64,000 nt of DNA from Proteles cristata cristata (GCA_017311185.1 JAESUZ010005166.1:124001-188000), one strand, 5' to 3'; counted from the first letter of the stretch, positions 12,365-24,479 are shown. Notes: a model not told the origin generated them from the sequence alone. A program made the numbers and translations.

Positions 12365-12730
12365 GTTTTTCTTTTTCTTCCTATTTTTTGAAAACTGAAA
12401 TTCAGTTGATACACAATGTTACATTAGTTTCAGGTGTACAAAACAGTGATTCATTAAGTCCATACATTATGCTATGCTCATCCCAAGTGTGGCCACCATC
12501 TGTCACCACACAACACTATCACAATACCACTTACTTATATATTCCCTAATCTGTACCTTTCATCCCTATAACTTATATATTCCATGACTGGAAGCCTGGA
12601 CCTGCCACTCCCTTCCCCCATTTTGCCTACCCTCCACAGGTCCCCCCCCCGTCCCGCTGGTAACCATCAGTTTGTTCTGCTGTATTTACGGGACTCAAAC
12701 AAGTTGATTTTTATCAGTATTATGTAACTA
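12365..12730 (-). mobile_element. L1 3' UTR relic
   Basis: Antisense L1 tail with ATTAGTTTCAGGTGTACAAA and TGGTAACCATCAGTTTG. Confidence 0.7.
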
Positions 12731-13259
12731 ACCTTAGGCTCTTGAGTTTCATATTCTTCCTTTGTCATTTATTCTTTCTCATCCAATGTTTAGCTCAGGG
12801 TTAAAGAGGCCTCTCACTTTCATTAAAGATAAAAATAGTATTTCAACTTGTTATTCTGCTGGTTATTTTCAAAAGAAAGGATGAAAAAAGTCTTGTTACC
12901 ATCTTCAAATTGGAAGCCATCTATTTTTCTTTATATAAATACTCTCATTGATTAGAGCGCTGAAGTAGTATATGAATTTCAAAGCAAATTTAAGTAAATC
13001 CTGACTCAATATTCCCATTATAAAAATTAGAGATAAATGTCACACACAAGTTTCCATGTCTTCTTCCAAATTAAGTAAAAAATAGAGTTAGAAGTTATAT
13101 TAATAAAAAAACTAAATTTCTGATAAAAATACTATTATTTATAGTTCAACAACAACTTGAGTGTACAGTATCAGACTTTTGGAAGGGAATCACAGAAGAT
13201 GAGGCTGGAACAATAAAACGAGATTATAAAGAGCACTCAATGTCAGGAAAAGGAGCAAT

Positions 13260-13450
13260 AAATTGAGCATTTACTATGTATGAGTGTACAAACTGTTCTG
13301 CACATATCTCACATAAATGCTAATAATCCTCTGAGACAGGTATTATTTTCCCCCTTTTCTCAGAAAAGAAACTAAAGCTTTGGCTCATGGTCACAGAGTT
13401 GGTAAGTGAAGGAACTCATGTGTGAGCCTGTGGCTTCAATTCCAGATTCT
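13260..13450 (-). mobile_element. MIR SINE relic
   Basis: Complement of the MIR core: AAACTAAAGCTTTGGCTCAT, GGTCACAGAGTTGGTAAGTG. Confidence 0.7.
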
Positions 13451-13616
13451 AGGACACGGACAACTACTAGAGAGTTAAGGAGACTAAGAATAACCTTTGT
13501 CTGCAGAAAAAAATATGAGAATGAACGCTAAAGAACAGACAGGGGAATGAAGTGGGGAGAAGGAATGGAACCTGTAGACTAGTTAGGAGACTGTCGGTAA
13601 GAGTACACAAGGAATC

Positions 13617-13822
13617 GGGGGCCTGGGTAGTTCAGTTAAGCATCTGACTTCGGCTGAGGTCATGATCTTGCAGTTTGTGAGTTCAAACCCCGCATCAGGC
13701 CCTGCGCTGACAGCTTGGAGTCTGGAGCCTGTTTCAGATTCTGTGTCTCCCTGTCTCTGCCCTTCCCCCACCTGTGCTCTTCTCTCAAAAATAAACAAAC
13801 GTTTAAAAAATTTTAAAAACAA
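13617..13822 (+). mobile_element. Carnivore SINE
   Basis: Head GGGGGCCTGGGTAGTTCAG with a small head deletion; target duplication GAGTACACAAGGAA on both sides. Confidence 0.94.
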
Positions 13823-14339
13823 AGAGTACACAAGGAAGGACTTGGACAGTGGCAACAGAAATGTGTTTTCAGACATCTTTCTCATGGCCTTGTTTGAAAA
13901 GAGATAATAAAAGCATACTGAGAATTCTCATTCCTGCTCAGTAATAGAAGCTCGTCAGAGACAGGTACAATTGCACTGTACACATTCCGGGTGGTCATTT
14001 AAGCTACTGAGAAATATGATATTCTTCATCCTGGGCACAGAAAACTGTGTTTTCCTGACCACTTAAAAAGGAATGGTCATGTGACTGACTTTGTCCTATT
14101 ATAAACCACAAGGGGGAGTTATTTGTGTCACCTCTGGGCAGAGGCTTTAAGTGCCAAAACTGGCCCACAACGCTGTTTCATCCTCTACCACAGGGATATG
14201 GCCTGTGCCAGCTCATACAGTATACTACATCAAATAACTTGGGGACTATGGTCCACTAAAACTCAACAAATATTATTGTTCATATGTGACTTTATTAAAT
14301 ATACAGTCTGAGAAGGAGAAAGAAAAAGAATTAAGAAAA

Positions 14340-17180
14340 AGCGCAGCTTAAGAGACTTGTGGGACACTACCATGCATACCAACATATGTAAAGTGAGAGT
14401 CCCAAAGGCAAGGCAAGAGAAAGCAGAAAAAATAACCGAATAAATGATGGCTGAAAATGTCCCTAGTCTGGGAAAGACATAAATCTAATCATCCAGTTAA
14501 GGTCAGAAAACTCCAAATACAATTTTAAAAGACCCACACCATGATACACTATATTCAAACTACTGAAAGACCAAGTATCTTGAGAGCAGTGAGAAAAGTG
14601 ACTCATCATTTACAACAAGGGGTTCTCAGTAAGATTAGCAACCAACTTCTAATCAAAAACCATGGAGGCCACAGGCAGTGGGATGACATACCACAAGTGC
14701 TGAAAGAAAAAAAAGTCACCAAGAATTCTATATCCAGAAAAATTATCCTTCAAAAATAAAAGAGAAAGATTTCCAAACAAACGGAAGTGGAGAGATTTGC
14801 TGCAAGCAGACCTTACCAACCAGAATCCCTAAAAGGAGGCCTTCATGCAGAAACAAAAAGACACTAGAGCATACTCCAAAGTTTTAGGAAAAAATAAAGA
14901 ACAATGGTAAAAGTACAGGTAAATATAAAGCCAGCAGTGCTGTATTTTTGGTTCAACAATCCACCTTTTTACCTATGTGACTTAAAAGACTAAGGCCTAA
15001 AATAGTAATCATAAATCTGTTATGGGTACACAAAGTATGAAGATGTAATGTGCGACAATAAGAACATAAAAAAGGGAGGGATGGATATGTACTCCTGTAC
15101 ATACTCCTGAATATACTGTTTATGTACTAATGAAGCTAAATTATTTTTAATGCAATTTAGGTTACTGTGAGTACAAGATGTTAAATGCAGCCCTCAGGGC
15201 AACCGCTAAGAAAATAACATACAGAAAATGAAATGAGAAAGTAATCAGAATGGTACATCACAAAAAATCAAACAAAAGAAGGCACTGATGGAAGAACTGA
15301 GGGACAAAAAAGATATGACACACAGAAAACAGCAAAATGGCAGAAGTCCTTCTTTATCAGTAATCACTTTATCGCTGGGTCAAACATTCCAATTAAAGGC
15401 AAACACTGTCAGAATGGATTTTTAAAAAACCATAGGATTCTATGTCTAAGTTGTCTAAAGAGACTTACTTTAGATCCAAAGCCAGATAGTCGACATTGAA
15501 AGGATGGAAGAGATCTTCCATACAAACAGCAATTAAACACAGCAGGGTGTTAATAATAAGACGTGACAAAATACTTTCGATCAAAAATTGTTACAAGAGA
15601 CAAAGAAGGGCATCACAGACAATCCTCAACTTAAAATGACTTAACTTACATTTTTCCAACTTTACAACAATGTGAAAGTGCTACACATTCAGTAGAAACC
15701 TTATTTCAAATTTGATGTTTTTTCCAGGCTAGGGAAATGTAGTACGATAATCTTGTAACGTTAGAGGCAGCAAGCCACAGCTCCCAATCACCCAGGAGAT
15801 CCCAAAGGTAAACAGCTGATACACTTACAAAAATTCTAGACCTGGGGCACGTGGGTGGCTCAGTGGGTTAAGCAACAGACTCTGGATTTTGGCTCAGGTT
15901 GTGATGTCACAGTTGTGAGATCGATTCTTGCCTGAGTGTGCAGGCTACTTGGGATTCTCTCTCCCTCTCTCTCCCTTTCTACTTGTGCTCTCTCTCTCTC
16001 AAAATAAATGAATTAAAAAAAAATTCTGTTTCTATACAGCCACTCTTCTTTTCACTCTCGGTACAGTATTCAATAATTTACATGAGCTATTTGGCACTTT
16101 ATTAAAAAGCAGGCTCTCTGTTAGATGATGCTGCCCAGGTGTAGGCTAATGTAAGTGTTCTGAGCACATTTAAGGTAGGCTAAGCTAAACTCTAATGTTT
16201 GGTAGGTTAAATGCCATTTTCAACTTGCAATGGATTTACTGGAATAAAATCCCACTGTAGGTCAAGGAAGATCTGTATATGTAATAAAAAGGTCAATCCA
16301 GCAAGAAGGGATCACAATTACAAACAGATACACCTCAAACATATGAAGCAAATACTGACCAAACTGAAGGGAGAAACAATTCTATCCTAACAGCTGGGAA
16401 TTTCAATGTCCCACTTTCAATCATGGACAGAACCAGACAGAAGTTCAGAGGGAAAAAGAATCTAAACACTATATACCATTTAGACCTAAAACACATATGA
16501 ACACTCCACCCAACAGCAGCACAATACATGTTCTTGCTCAAATGCACGTGAACATTCTCCAGAAGAGAACATACATTTGGACAGAAAAACGTCTCAATAA
16601 ATTTAAAAAGACTGAAATCCTACAGAGTGTCTTCTCTCACCACAATTTAGTAAAAACAGACATCAATAACAAAACGCAAACTAGAAAACTCACAAATATG
16701 GAAATTAAACATCTCTTAGCCAATAGACCAAAGAGAAAACCAAAAGGGAAATTAGAAAATACTTTGAGACTCATGAAAATTAAGACACAACATCATGGTA
16801 TGAGTAAATGCAGTACTTATAGGAAATTTTATAGCTAAAATGCTTACATTGAAGAAGAGAGATCTCAAATCTATAACTTAATTTTATACCTTAAGAAACT
16901 AGAAAAAGAGAAAACTAAACTCAAAACTAACAGAAGGAAGGGTATAAAAAAGATTGGATATGAACCAAATTGAAAAGAGAAAAAAAAATCAATGAAAACA
17001 AATTAGTTCTTTGAAAACTAAAATTTTTAAAAAACTAAGGAAAAACGAAGACTTAACTAAAATCGGAAATTAAAGTGGGGACATTACTACTGGATTTGAG
17101 AAATTAAAGAGATAAGGGAATCCACATATTTAGAGAACTTAAATCCCCTACTTCTCCTGACATAATTTGCCCTAAATATC
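14340..17180 (+). mobile_element. L1 body (ORF1 to early ORF2), old
   Basis: Order of L1 landmarks: ORF1 C-terminal region (GGGATGACATACC, TATATCCAGAAAAATTATCC at 14680-14760), the ORF1/ORF2 gap, endonuclease region (ACAAGAGACAAAGAAGG at 15590, TGGGAATTTCAATG at 16395, ACATTCTCCAGAAGAG at 16550) and AATTAGTTCTTTGAAAA near 17000. Many stops; split by the SINE at 15844. Confidence 0.8.
15844..16022 (+). mobile_element. Carnivore SINE, older subtype, inside L1
   Basis: Head GGGGCACGTGGGTGGCTCAG, TCTGGATTTTGGCTCAGG box, CT tract and A tail. It splits the L1 at 14340-17180. Confidence 0.9.
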
Positions 17181-17229
17181 GAGTAGAAGCAGATTATGTT
17201 TAATAATTCAGAAGGCAGCCTAGACAACA

Positions 17230-17362
17230 ATATCAACTGCAACTTATTAAGAACACGCTAACTCGTTTTTCTCATTTTATAGGCACACAAAAGCATAAAA
17301 ATGGACTTAAAAAGCAGCTTTACCAAAGTGACTGGCAGTGAAAAGTAGAATCAGACTAGACT
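17230..17362 (-). mobile_element. MIR-like relic
   Basis: CTCATTTTATAGGCACACAA and AAAGTGACTGGCAGTG resemble antisense MIR. Weak. Confidence 0.4.
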
Positions 17363-17391
17363 GAACCCAGTATCTGTAATTTCAAATGAGT

Positions 17392-17488
17392 TCTCCACAT
17401 CTGTAAACTGCTGTATCTTTATCTAAGATAGTAACATCAAGTCCAATATCATAAAAAAGTAGGAAAAATGAAATCAAGCCAATTCCAG
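17392..17488 (+). repeat. Inverted repeat arm A (source copy?)
   Basis: A 97-bp segment starting TCTCCACATCTGTAAACTGC and ending AAGCCAATTCCAG. Its reverse complement occurs at 19397-19493 with three mismatches. It sits in ordinary intron next to a MIR-like relic, so this is probably the original. Confidence 0.9.
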
Positions 17489-19396
17489 AGTTCTGTTTTA
17501 CTAACGTATTTCTCATGAATCAAGTTTCTCAGTGCCCCATTCTAACAAAAGCAAGGCATTCTTGGCAACAAGCAGCCCCCATAGGGCAACAGGGCAATAA
17601 AATTCCTATAGGGAAGGACAACTATTAATCAAACTTCCCATAGCCTGAGGAAGCATATTCCCACCAAACTGACAAAAATCAAAACTCAAACACAACAATC
17701 AGAAATAGGTCATAAAAATTATAGGAAAAGTCTTCAAAAAAAATTGCCTCTAATTTATGTCAACTCAGACTTGGAGGGCTAAATAAGGTCATACAGAAAA
17801 CGGTCAGTATAAATTAAATTCAGCAGGCATTTATTGCAACAATCTCTATTTGGTAGGAGATCTCAAATACTTTCAGTGCCAGCTAAAGAAAATAATAATG
17901 TAGTAGATAATCGAATGAATCTGGGAGGTGGAGAGGATGGACAGGAACTTCAGAAATACAGCTAGCTGATTATGCAGTATTTCTCCTGTCAGTATAACGA
18001 AATTAAGTCCGGTTTTCCTCACAAGTATAGTTGGAATCCTGTACACAAAACTGACAACTTAGCACATTCTCCTAACTGCCATTCCCACTTTGGGGGTTAT
18101 TTATTCACTTAGCATCTGCTGCTTTTTATCACCATTACCTTTAAATAGTTCTCTCTTCACTAGCATCTTATATCTCTTTAGCACTCTATACAAATAATAG
18201 GAAGCATATAACAAATGTTTGATAATGATAATGAAGATTTCATTCCAGGTTTTCAATCTTTTCCCCCCTGATTTTACTGAGGTATAACTGCCATAGAACA
18301 CTGATATTACGAGATAAAACCGAACTTGATATATGTATATATTATAAAATGATTAACACATTAGTTAACAACCATCACTTTGTGATGAAAACTTGTAAGA
18401 TCTACTCCCTTAGCGACTCATATTTTTTTTAATCTTAAAATTATTCTAGAACGTGCTATGCTTAATCTAGGAACTTCTGGCAATTCTAAGTGGTGAATTC
18501 TGGCACCAAGAGGATTCGGTTCTCCAATTAGTTACAGAAAGGCTCATCTTTCCTCAAACTCCATATCTCATATTTCATCATTTGTAGTCAACACAACTGT
18601 TTACTAGAGTATCAATTATGAAAGTATTTCTGGGTGAAATAAAATGATGATCCTGGATGTGCTAAAACACACTCTAGTGGAAAAAAATGGAAAACTGTTA
18701 AAGTGTCTTCCTTTAAGGAATGTTGAGATTTTTTTATTTTGAGTGGCTGTTAAACTCTAGATCTTGAACTTTTCACAGCATGTTTGTACGTTTTTAGGGT
18801 GGGTTCAACCTTTACTTTAGGCTAGCTCAGCCCTTCTGAGCTCTCCACTGAAAGTTCTAGTCCTAAAGGACTAAAGGTCCTAAAGGCACCAGGTGCCTTC
18901 TCCCTGGGTGGTCAGCAATGGAATGTCTCCCAGGCGTGTATAAGCTTTACAGCTGAAAACCCTGGCAGGTATCCTTTGGCAGAGATCGTGGGGTCACACC
19001 ATATATGTCCACATAGCTTAATATTCATGAAGACTCCAGGGGACCTGAAAGGTTTCTAGAACTTTTTCTCTGTACCTTCTACCTCTAATACTCCTCCACA
19101 AATGGCCGCTTGTAGTTCCCTGAACTTTATAATCTTTTTTCCAAGCATAGTTGGGCACTCTTGTTACATTGAGGGGAAAAAAGAGGCTGAGCTAGCTGAC
19201 TGATGGGGACACACGCAGCCAGTTTATTATTATACTCAGAGTAACTAGTACCAAAGTAGCCCTCCACAAACCACAAAACCCTGGCCAAAATTTATGCAAT
19301 AACTATATTCAGAAACTAGAAAATGGGCAGCCCAGGGCTGTGATCCTAACTGAACAAAGCTTTCTGACAGCAGACACTTTTCAAACACCACGTAGG
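17489..19396. other. Intronic stretch between the inverted repeat arms
   Basis: Contains only a short L1 relic (18262-18470). A small local repeat of CTAAAGG occurs near 18864. This 1.9 kb would form the loop if the inverted arms paired. Confidence 0.6.
18262..18470 (-). mobile_element. L1 3' relic
   Basis: GATTTTACTGAGGTATAACTG and GTGATGAAAACTTGTAAGAT are antisense L1 tail landmarks. Diverged. Confidence 0.6.
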
Positions 19397-19493
19397 CTGG
19401 AATTGGCTTGATTTTATTTTTCCTACTTTTTTATGATATTGGGCTTGATGTTACTATCTTAGATAAAAATACAGCAGTTTACAGATGTGGAGA
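19397..19493 (-). repeat. Inverted repeat arm B, abutting the duplicated core
   Basis: Reverse complement of 17392-17488 with three differences. It ends two bases before the first base of the duplicated Tigger1/SINE core at 19496. Neither neighbour of arm A is copied with it. Confidence 0.9.
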
Positions 19494-19495
19494 GA

Positions 19496-19660
19496 GGCTC
19501 AGGTCATGATCTCACAGTTTGTGAGTTCGAGCCCCACGTCAGGCTCTGTGCTGATAGCCTGGAGCCTGCTTCCGTTTCTGTGCCTCCCTCTCTCTCTGCT
19601 CTACCTCTGCTTGTACTCTGTCTCTCAAAAATGAATAAACATTAAAAAAAAAAAAAAAAA
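19496..19660 (+). mobile_element. Carnivore SINE, 5' end missing at duplication edge
   Basis: Starts abruptly at GGCTCAGGTCATGATCTCAC, lacking about 40 bases of head. It is the copied part of the SINE at 55776-55972. Confidence 0.93.
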
Positions 19661-19872
19661 GACTAGAATCGACCTCTTCCAAATTCCTAATAGCGCTGGT
19701 ATTTTGAGCTTTCCCCATGAATCATGAATGTTCTTCACGGCATCTAGGATGGTGACTCCTTCCCGGAAGGTTTTCAAGTTACTTCTACCAGATCCATCAG
19801 AGGAACCCTACCTATGGCACATATAGTCTTACAAAAGGGACTTCTTAGGCAAGAAGACTTGAATAAGAAATA

Positions 19873-20042
19873 GAGACGCCCGTGGGTGACTCAGTCGGTT
19901 GAGCATCCGACTCTTAATTTAGGACCAGGTCATGGTCTCTTGGCTCATGGGTTCAAGCCCTTTGTTGTTTGGGATTCTCTGCCTCCCTCTTTGCCCCTCC
20001 TCTGCTTGTGTTGTCTTAGAAGACTCTCAAATACATACAACA
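19873..20042 (+). mobile_element. Carnivore SINE inside Tigger1 copy 1
   Basis: Head GAGACGCCCGTGGGTGACTC, older subtype, tail CAAATACATACAACAAAC. Same insertion as 56189-56360. Confidence 0.88.
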
Positions 20043-20219
20043 AACGGGTCGTCATCAGAGGGAAGACGGGTGGGTGACAGGGATGAAATAAAGGGAATTA
20101 AGAGGATACATAACTTGAGGTGCACCGAGTAATGTACAGAATGGTTGAATCATTATACTGTACTCCTGTACCCTTGAAACTAGTGTAACACTGTACGTTA
20201 ATTATACTCCTAAAACAAA
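20043..20219 (+). mobile_element. L1-like 3' tail inside Tigger1 copy 1
   Basis: Begins GGGTCGTCATCAGAGGGAAG and ends in CCTTGAAACTAGTGTAACAC and AATTATACTCCTAAAACAAA, the pattern of an old L1 3' end. A decayed target duplication (AGAAGACTTGAATAAG and AGAGAACACTTGAGAG) brackets this tail plus the SINE before it. Same as 56361-56537. Confidence 0.65.
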
Positions 20220-20419
20220 CAGAATTAGCTAACAAAGAGAACACTTGAGAGTGGAAATGCCTCCTTGATCCGTGGGCTGCAGAACGGACGTTGTGTTAGC
20301 AGGCACGAGACGACGTTACTCCCACCGGCCAACTCCATCAGAACCCTGGTGTCATCGGACGCAGGGTCAGTAGTGACACTGCTTTGACAGGGAGCTTTCC
20401 TATTTCTGAGCAGTCCCAG

Positions 20420-20985
20420 CAGCGGCGGGAAGCCTTCAGGGCACCAGGCTGTGAGCACACCGCCGTCCTCCAGGCTTTGTCGCCACACGGACAGAGCAGG
20501 GCACGGCGGCTTCGCCGTCGCTGTGAAGGCCCAGGGCCTGGGAAGGGGCGACCAGGCGCCGCCACAACCTGCAAGTCACCGGCTGCATCCGCCGCGACCA
20601 GCCAGCCTGTCCTTGGAGGCCTCGAAGCCGGGTGCGGACTCCTCTCCAGCCACGCAAAGCGCTAGGCGGCATCTCCCTCCGGCCACGCGGGGCGCTGGCG
20701 GCGTCTCCTTCCGGCCACGCGGGGCGCGAGGCGGCGTCTTCCTGCTGCGGGAGGCTCGCGCCCCGCCCTGAAAACCCGCTGCTGAGCGCAGGCGCCGCCG
20801 GGGACGCCCGCGGAGACGCCCCCAGAACGCGCCGCAGCCCCTCCGTGTCCCTGCGCTGCCGCGTCCCGGCGACGCTTCCTTCCCGCCGCCTCCCGGAACC
20901 ACCCCCGCCCGCTTCAGACCCGGCCTCCGCGGCCTCCCCACCTCCCGCGGCCTCCACAGGATGCAGGAGTCGGGCCTCGCTCTGG
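20420..20985. other. GC-rich CpG-dense block in Tigger1 copy 1
   Basis: GC content rises abruptly from AT-rich intron to around 70-75% by eye, with close to fifty CpG in 20641-20940 by rough hand count, so CpG is not depleted. It meets the usual look of a CpG island but lies inside a transposon remnant in an intron, not at the RIC1 promoter. I see no TATA box or other promoter motif I could defend. Confidence 0.8.
20650..20747. repeat. 33-bp minisatellite, 3 units, in Tigger1 copy 1
   Basis: Three units of the same repeat as 56968-57264 (33, 32 and 33 bp). They correspond to the first and the last two units of the nine-unit array; the second has lost one base, which breaks the frame. Confidence 0.9.
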
Positions 20986-21654
20986 CTTCTCTGAAGGGAT
21001 TGTCCTGGCTTGTCTGGGCTTCTCTCCAGACACTAAAACGCTCCCCATGTCAGCAATGACGCCGTTTTGTTTTCTTACTCTTATCTGCTGTGTGTCACGG
21101 GGGCAGCACTCTTGACTTCCTCCAGGAGCTTTTCCTTCGCTGCCACAACTCGGCTGATTGGCACAACAGACTTACCTTTCAGCCTAGAAAGGCTGACATT
21201 CCTTCCTCAGTAAGTGTAATCATGTATAGCTTCTGATTGCAAGTGAGAGAAGTGTGACTTTTCCTTTCAGTTGAACACTTATAAGCCATTGTGAGGTTAT
21301 GAATGGCCCTGATTTCAATACTGTTTTGTCTTAGGGAAGAAAGAGACGTGGAGGACAGAGAAACGGCTGGTTAGTGGAGCAGACAGAATATACACAACAC
21401 GTATCAACTGAGTTTACAGTCTCACATGGGCATCTCAAAACAATCCCATTAGTGACATGAAAAATCACTGACGACAGGTCACCGTAACAATAATTTAGAA
21501 GTCTGAAATACTGCAAGAAATACCAAAATGTGATAGACATAAAATAAACAAGTGTTGTTTGGAAAAGGACACCAGTAGACTTGCTCAACACAAGGTTGCC
21601 AAAAACCTTCAATTTGTATTAAAAAAAAAGAGTATCTGTTAAGTACAAAGTGTG

Positions 21655-21697
21655 CCTATATATATAAATGTGTGTGTGAGTGTATACATATATATAA
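21655..21697. repeat. TA/TG simple repeat
   Basis: TATATATATA then GTGTGTGTGAG then TATACATATATATA, at the end of Tigger1 copy 1. Confidence 0.85.
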
Positions 21698-21800
21698 TGG
21701 GGTATTATTCAGCCTTAAAAAGTAAGGAAATGCTACAAAACGGATGAACCTTGAGGACATTATGATGGTAAATGCTATGTTTACCATAATCTAAAAAAAA
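21690..21800 (+). mobile_element. Short L1 3' relic
   Basis: GGGGTATTATTCAGCCTTAA and GATGAACCTTGAGGACATTA are L1 3' region landmarks. It follows a TA/TG simple repeat. Confidence 0.65.
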
Positions 21801-21947
21801 TGAAAATAATAAAGTTCAGTAATAGTCTAAAATATTATTATTCCAGAAAGCAGTGATGCATAATGTTAGTGGTTTTGTATCTTTAGAATCAAGTGTTAAA
21901 ATGATTTAGAATAAAGTTCACACAAACCTTTAAAAAGAGTTTCTGAG

Positions 21948-22152
21948 GGATACCTTGTAGGGTAAGCATCCAACTTCCGCCTAGGTCATACTCTTGTGGT
22001 TCATGAGTTCCAGTCCCACATCGGGCTCTGTGCTGACCGCTCAGAGCCTGAAGCCTGCTTTGGATTCTGTGTCTCCCTCTCTCTCTGCCCTTACACCACT
22101 CGTGCGCTTTCTCTCTCTCAAAAATAAATAATTAAAAAAATTTAATAAAAAA
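21948..22152 (+). mobile_element. Carnivore SINE, head diverged
   Basis: Head shortened (GGGATACCTTGTAGGG), then GCTCTGTGCTGACCGCTCAG, CT tract and AAAAATAAATAATT tail. Confidence 0.88.
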
Positions 22153-22259
22153 TGTTTGAGACAAGAATCTACATATCAAGACCGTTTTGAAAAATAAATC
22201 TGGTATGAGTGCAAAGGATGGATTTCTGTATGTAATAGAAAGGAAGAGAATGAGTTAGT

Positions 22260-23120
22260 AAATAAACTTTTTACTAACTGAGGCAAGGGAAGGCCAAAAA
22301 GGCACCTACCAGGACAAGGAGAGTGAAGCAGAGAAAGGCAAATTCTAGATATAATGATGACCTGTAATCAGTCAATTCAACTTGATTAGCAAACAAATAG
22401 GAGAAGTGAGAAAATAAAGATTCCAAGGTTTTCAACCTCATACAACTGTACAAAAGAGCATGGTAACTGCAAAAATGTTAGAAACACATCAGCCATGTTT
22501 GGCTTGGAAGGGAGAAAATGAGTTAGGCCGAGACATGACTCATTTGAGACTCCCTGCAGGGCCATCGAAATGGATTTGTCCCGGAAAGGTGAGCATGAAG
22601 CTCAAGAAAGTAGTACTAAACTAAAGAAACAGATCTGGATCTCATCCACATGTACTCGATAATTAAAACCAAGTAGAATATGTAGAAGAGAACTCAGAAC
22701 AAAACCCTAGGGAGCACCAAAGCATTACTGTGGGTACTATACAGTAATTGAAGGAGTTGATTTAATCCTGATGGTATCTTTATGAAGTAGAAAGCATTAA
22801 CTCTGTTAATAATGATAATTATCAGATGAGTAAAATAAAACTCAAACAAATAAAGCAACAAAATCCTGAAAGCTAAGGAAAACAATCGAAAATTTTTATG
22901 TAGGGAAAGGGCAAGTAAATTTTATGTTAACAAATACATTTGGAGGAAACTAAATTCTAGAACAGTATTACAACAATCCAGGAAAAAAGTGACAAACCCA
23001 AGCTAAAGCAGTGTTGCTGGGAATTAGGAAGAAGTAAAAGACACGAGAGATACACACAAGGTAGAGTACGTAAAATATAGAAAGCAGAATATACTGGATA
23101 TGATAGAGACTAGTTCCGAA
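22260..23120 (+). repeat. Diverged ancient interspersed repeat, family not named
   Basis: AAGATTCCAAGGTTTTCAAC and CAAAACCCTAGGGAGCACC belong to a common mammalian repeat I recognise but cannot name with confidence. 37500-37640 may be another piece (GGGGCCAGATCACAGTAGAT; GCAATGGGAAGCCACTGAAA). Confidence 0.35.
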
Positions 23121-23327
23121 GTTATCCAGCAGGAAAAGCAAATAAACTCAATTAAATGGTGGTACCATCTACAGAAAAAGGAAATTGGCCATAGGCTTTC
23201 CTAGGATTAAGTTATTTAAAAATCAGAACATAATTTTTCATTTTTCACACCTAATAAAAATTTTTTCCACTTTAAAGTTTTAAACTAGAAGTTATTATAA
23301 GACAGAACCTAAAATTTATTCACAATT

Positions 23328-23534
23328 TTTCTTTTTTAGAGACAGAGAAAGGGAGAGCATGCATGCATATGTGCATGAGCAGGGGAGGGGGAGAGGGACT
23401 GGGAGAAGCAGAGAGAATGTTAAGACGACACTGTGTGGAGCCAGACGGGAGACTCAATCTCATGACCTTGGAATCATGACCTGAGCCAAAATCAAGAGTT
23501 GGACACTTAACTGACTGAGACACACGGGCACCCC
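23328..23534 (-). mobile_element. Carnivore SINE, older subtype
   Basis: Reverse orientation, GA-rich start, CCAAAATCAAGAGTTGGAC box and GGGCACCCC head end. Confidence 0.88.
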
Positions 23535-24091
23535 TTTATTCATAATAATCCTACTTTCTTACTTGCTAAATCTCACCAATCCAGAAGCCTACTCCCCTCG
23601 TATGTTTTGTTCCTCATCTCTCTGAGATCATTTCAAATGTCATTTTCCCAGTGAAGACCCAGACTACTCTATTTCAAACTGTGTCTCCAACTCCCTAATG
23701 CCTTTCCCTACTTTATTTTTCTCCACAGAAATGATATCAGTTCACTTGTAACATACCTTCCTTAGTTATCACATCTACTAAAAGGGTGCAAGCTCTAGGA
23801 GAACAGTTTTTCATCTGGGTTTTTTTCTTCCTTTTCCCACCACAGCAGCATCACCAGCATCTACAACAGTTCTGACACATCACAAAATTCAAAACTTAAA
23901 TGAACAGATGTATGGATAAAAACAATTTTTTACAAGAGCTTTCTGAAAGATGTAGTATCCTTACCACTGGGCCTTTTATACACATACACACACAAAACCA
24001 CTGTGCTTATATTATCACACATTTAGAAAGCCTTCAGTTGGATTAGAACAATGTGACTTTCTCATTTGAGCAGATACTTTAACATTTCTAT

Positions 24092-24314
24092 GATTTTTTT
24101 TTTAATGTTTTTTTTATTTACTTCTGAGAGAGAGAGAGATAGTGTCAGCAGGGAAGAGTCAGAGAGAGAGGGAGACACAGAATCCGAAGCGGCTCCAGGC
24201 TCTGAGCTGGCTGCCAGCACAGAGTCCACCGCGGGGCTCGAACCCACAAACCGTGAGATCATGACCTGAGCCGAAGTCGGATGCTTAACCGACTGAGGCA
24301 ACCAGGCGCCTCCA
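24092..24314 (-). mobile_element. Carnivore SINE
   Basis: Reverse orientation: T run, GAGAGAGAGAGAT, GAGATCATGACCTGAGCCGA, head end CAACCAGGCGCCTCC. Confidence 0.93.
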
Positions 24315-24479
24315 TAATTCTTTAGATTCAGGTTCCAGTGTTAGAAATGTGGCCAACAGGGGAGTAGTTTTCGGTGCCCAGAATTTATATACAGTTACAC
24401 TGCCATCAATGTCATTAGTAAGTGCTTATGCAATTATCATGTAAGCTAACAGACACATAAAATATGTAAACTTCAATAC

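Larger units (their letters stand above)
19496..20985. repeat. Duplicated core, copy 1 (about 99% identical to 55816-57502)
   Basis: This 1,490-bp tract repeats 55816-57502 in direct orientation. By eye there are about a dozen substitutions and small indels outside the minisatellite, which has three units here against nine there. It spans a SINE, Tigger1 sequence, a second SINE, an L1-like tail and the GC-rich Tigger1 middle. The right edge falls at a homologous position inside two different Tigger1 copies; the left edge falls inside a SINE and meets a 97-bp inverted segment. The SINE 5' half and the Tigger1 3' third exist only in copy 2, so copy 2 is the likelier donor. Confidence 0.9.
19661..21658 (-). 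mobile_element. Tigger1 DNA transposon, 3'-truncated, copy 1
   Basis: On the minus strand this copy begins near 21658 at a decayed terminal repeat in a TA-rich tract, runs through the Tigger1 5' noncoding region (21000-21650; the piece with TTGAAGGTTTTTGGCAACC) and joins without a gap to the GC-rich transposase middle at 20985. It continues to the DAVKNIHDSW region at about 19760. The C-terminal coding part and 3' terminal repeat present in copy 2 are missing; the element stops inside an inserted SINE at 19496. The 5' arm (20986-21658) resembles copy 2's 5' arm only as two independent old Tigger1 insertions do, roughly 70-75% by eye, whereas everything left of 20985 is almost identical to copy 2. 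Confidence 0.85.

Noticed and set aside
16497..16838. 113-codon plus-strand ORF
   Set aside because: It is a broken piece of L1 ORF2, not a host gene.
20436..20957. 173-codon minus-strand ORF in the GC-rich block of copy 1
   Set aside because: It lies over Tigger1 sequence, is out of its frame for much of its length, and exists because GC-rich DNA lacks stops.
20420..20985. CpG island as the RIC1 promoter or first exon
   Set aside because: It lies between coding exons 3 and 4, downstream of exon 2, and its sequence aligns to the Tigger1 transposase.
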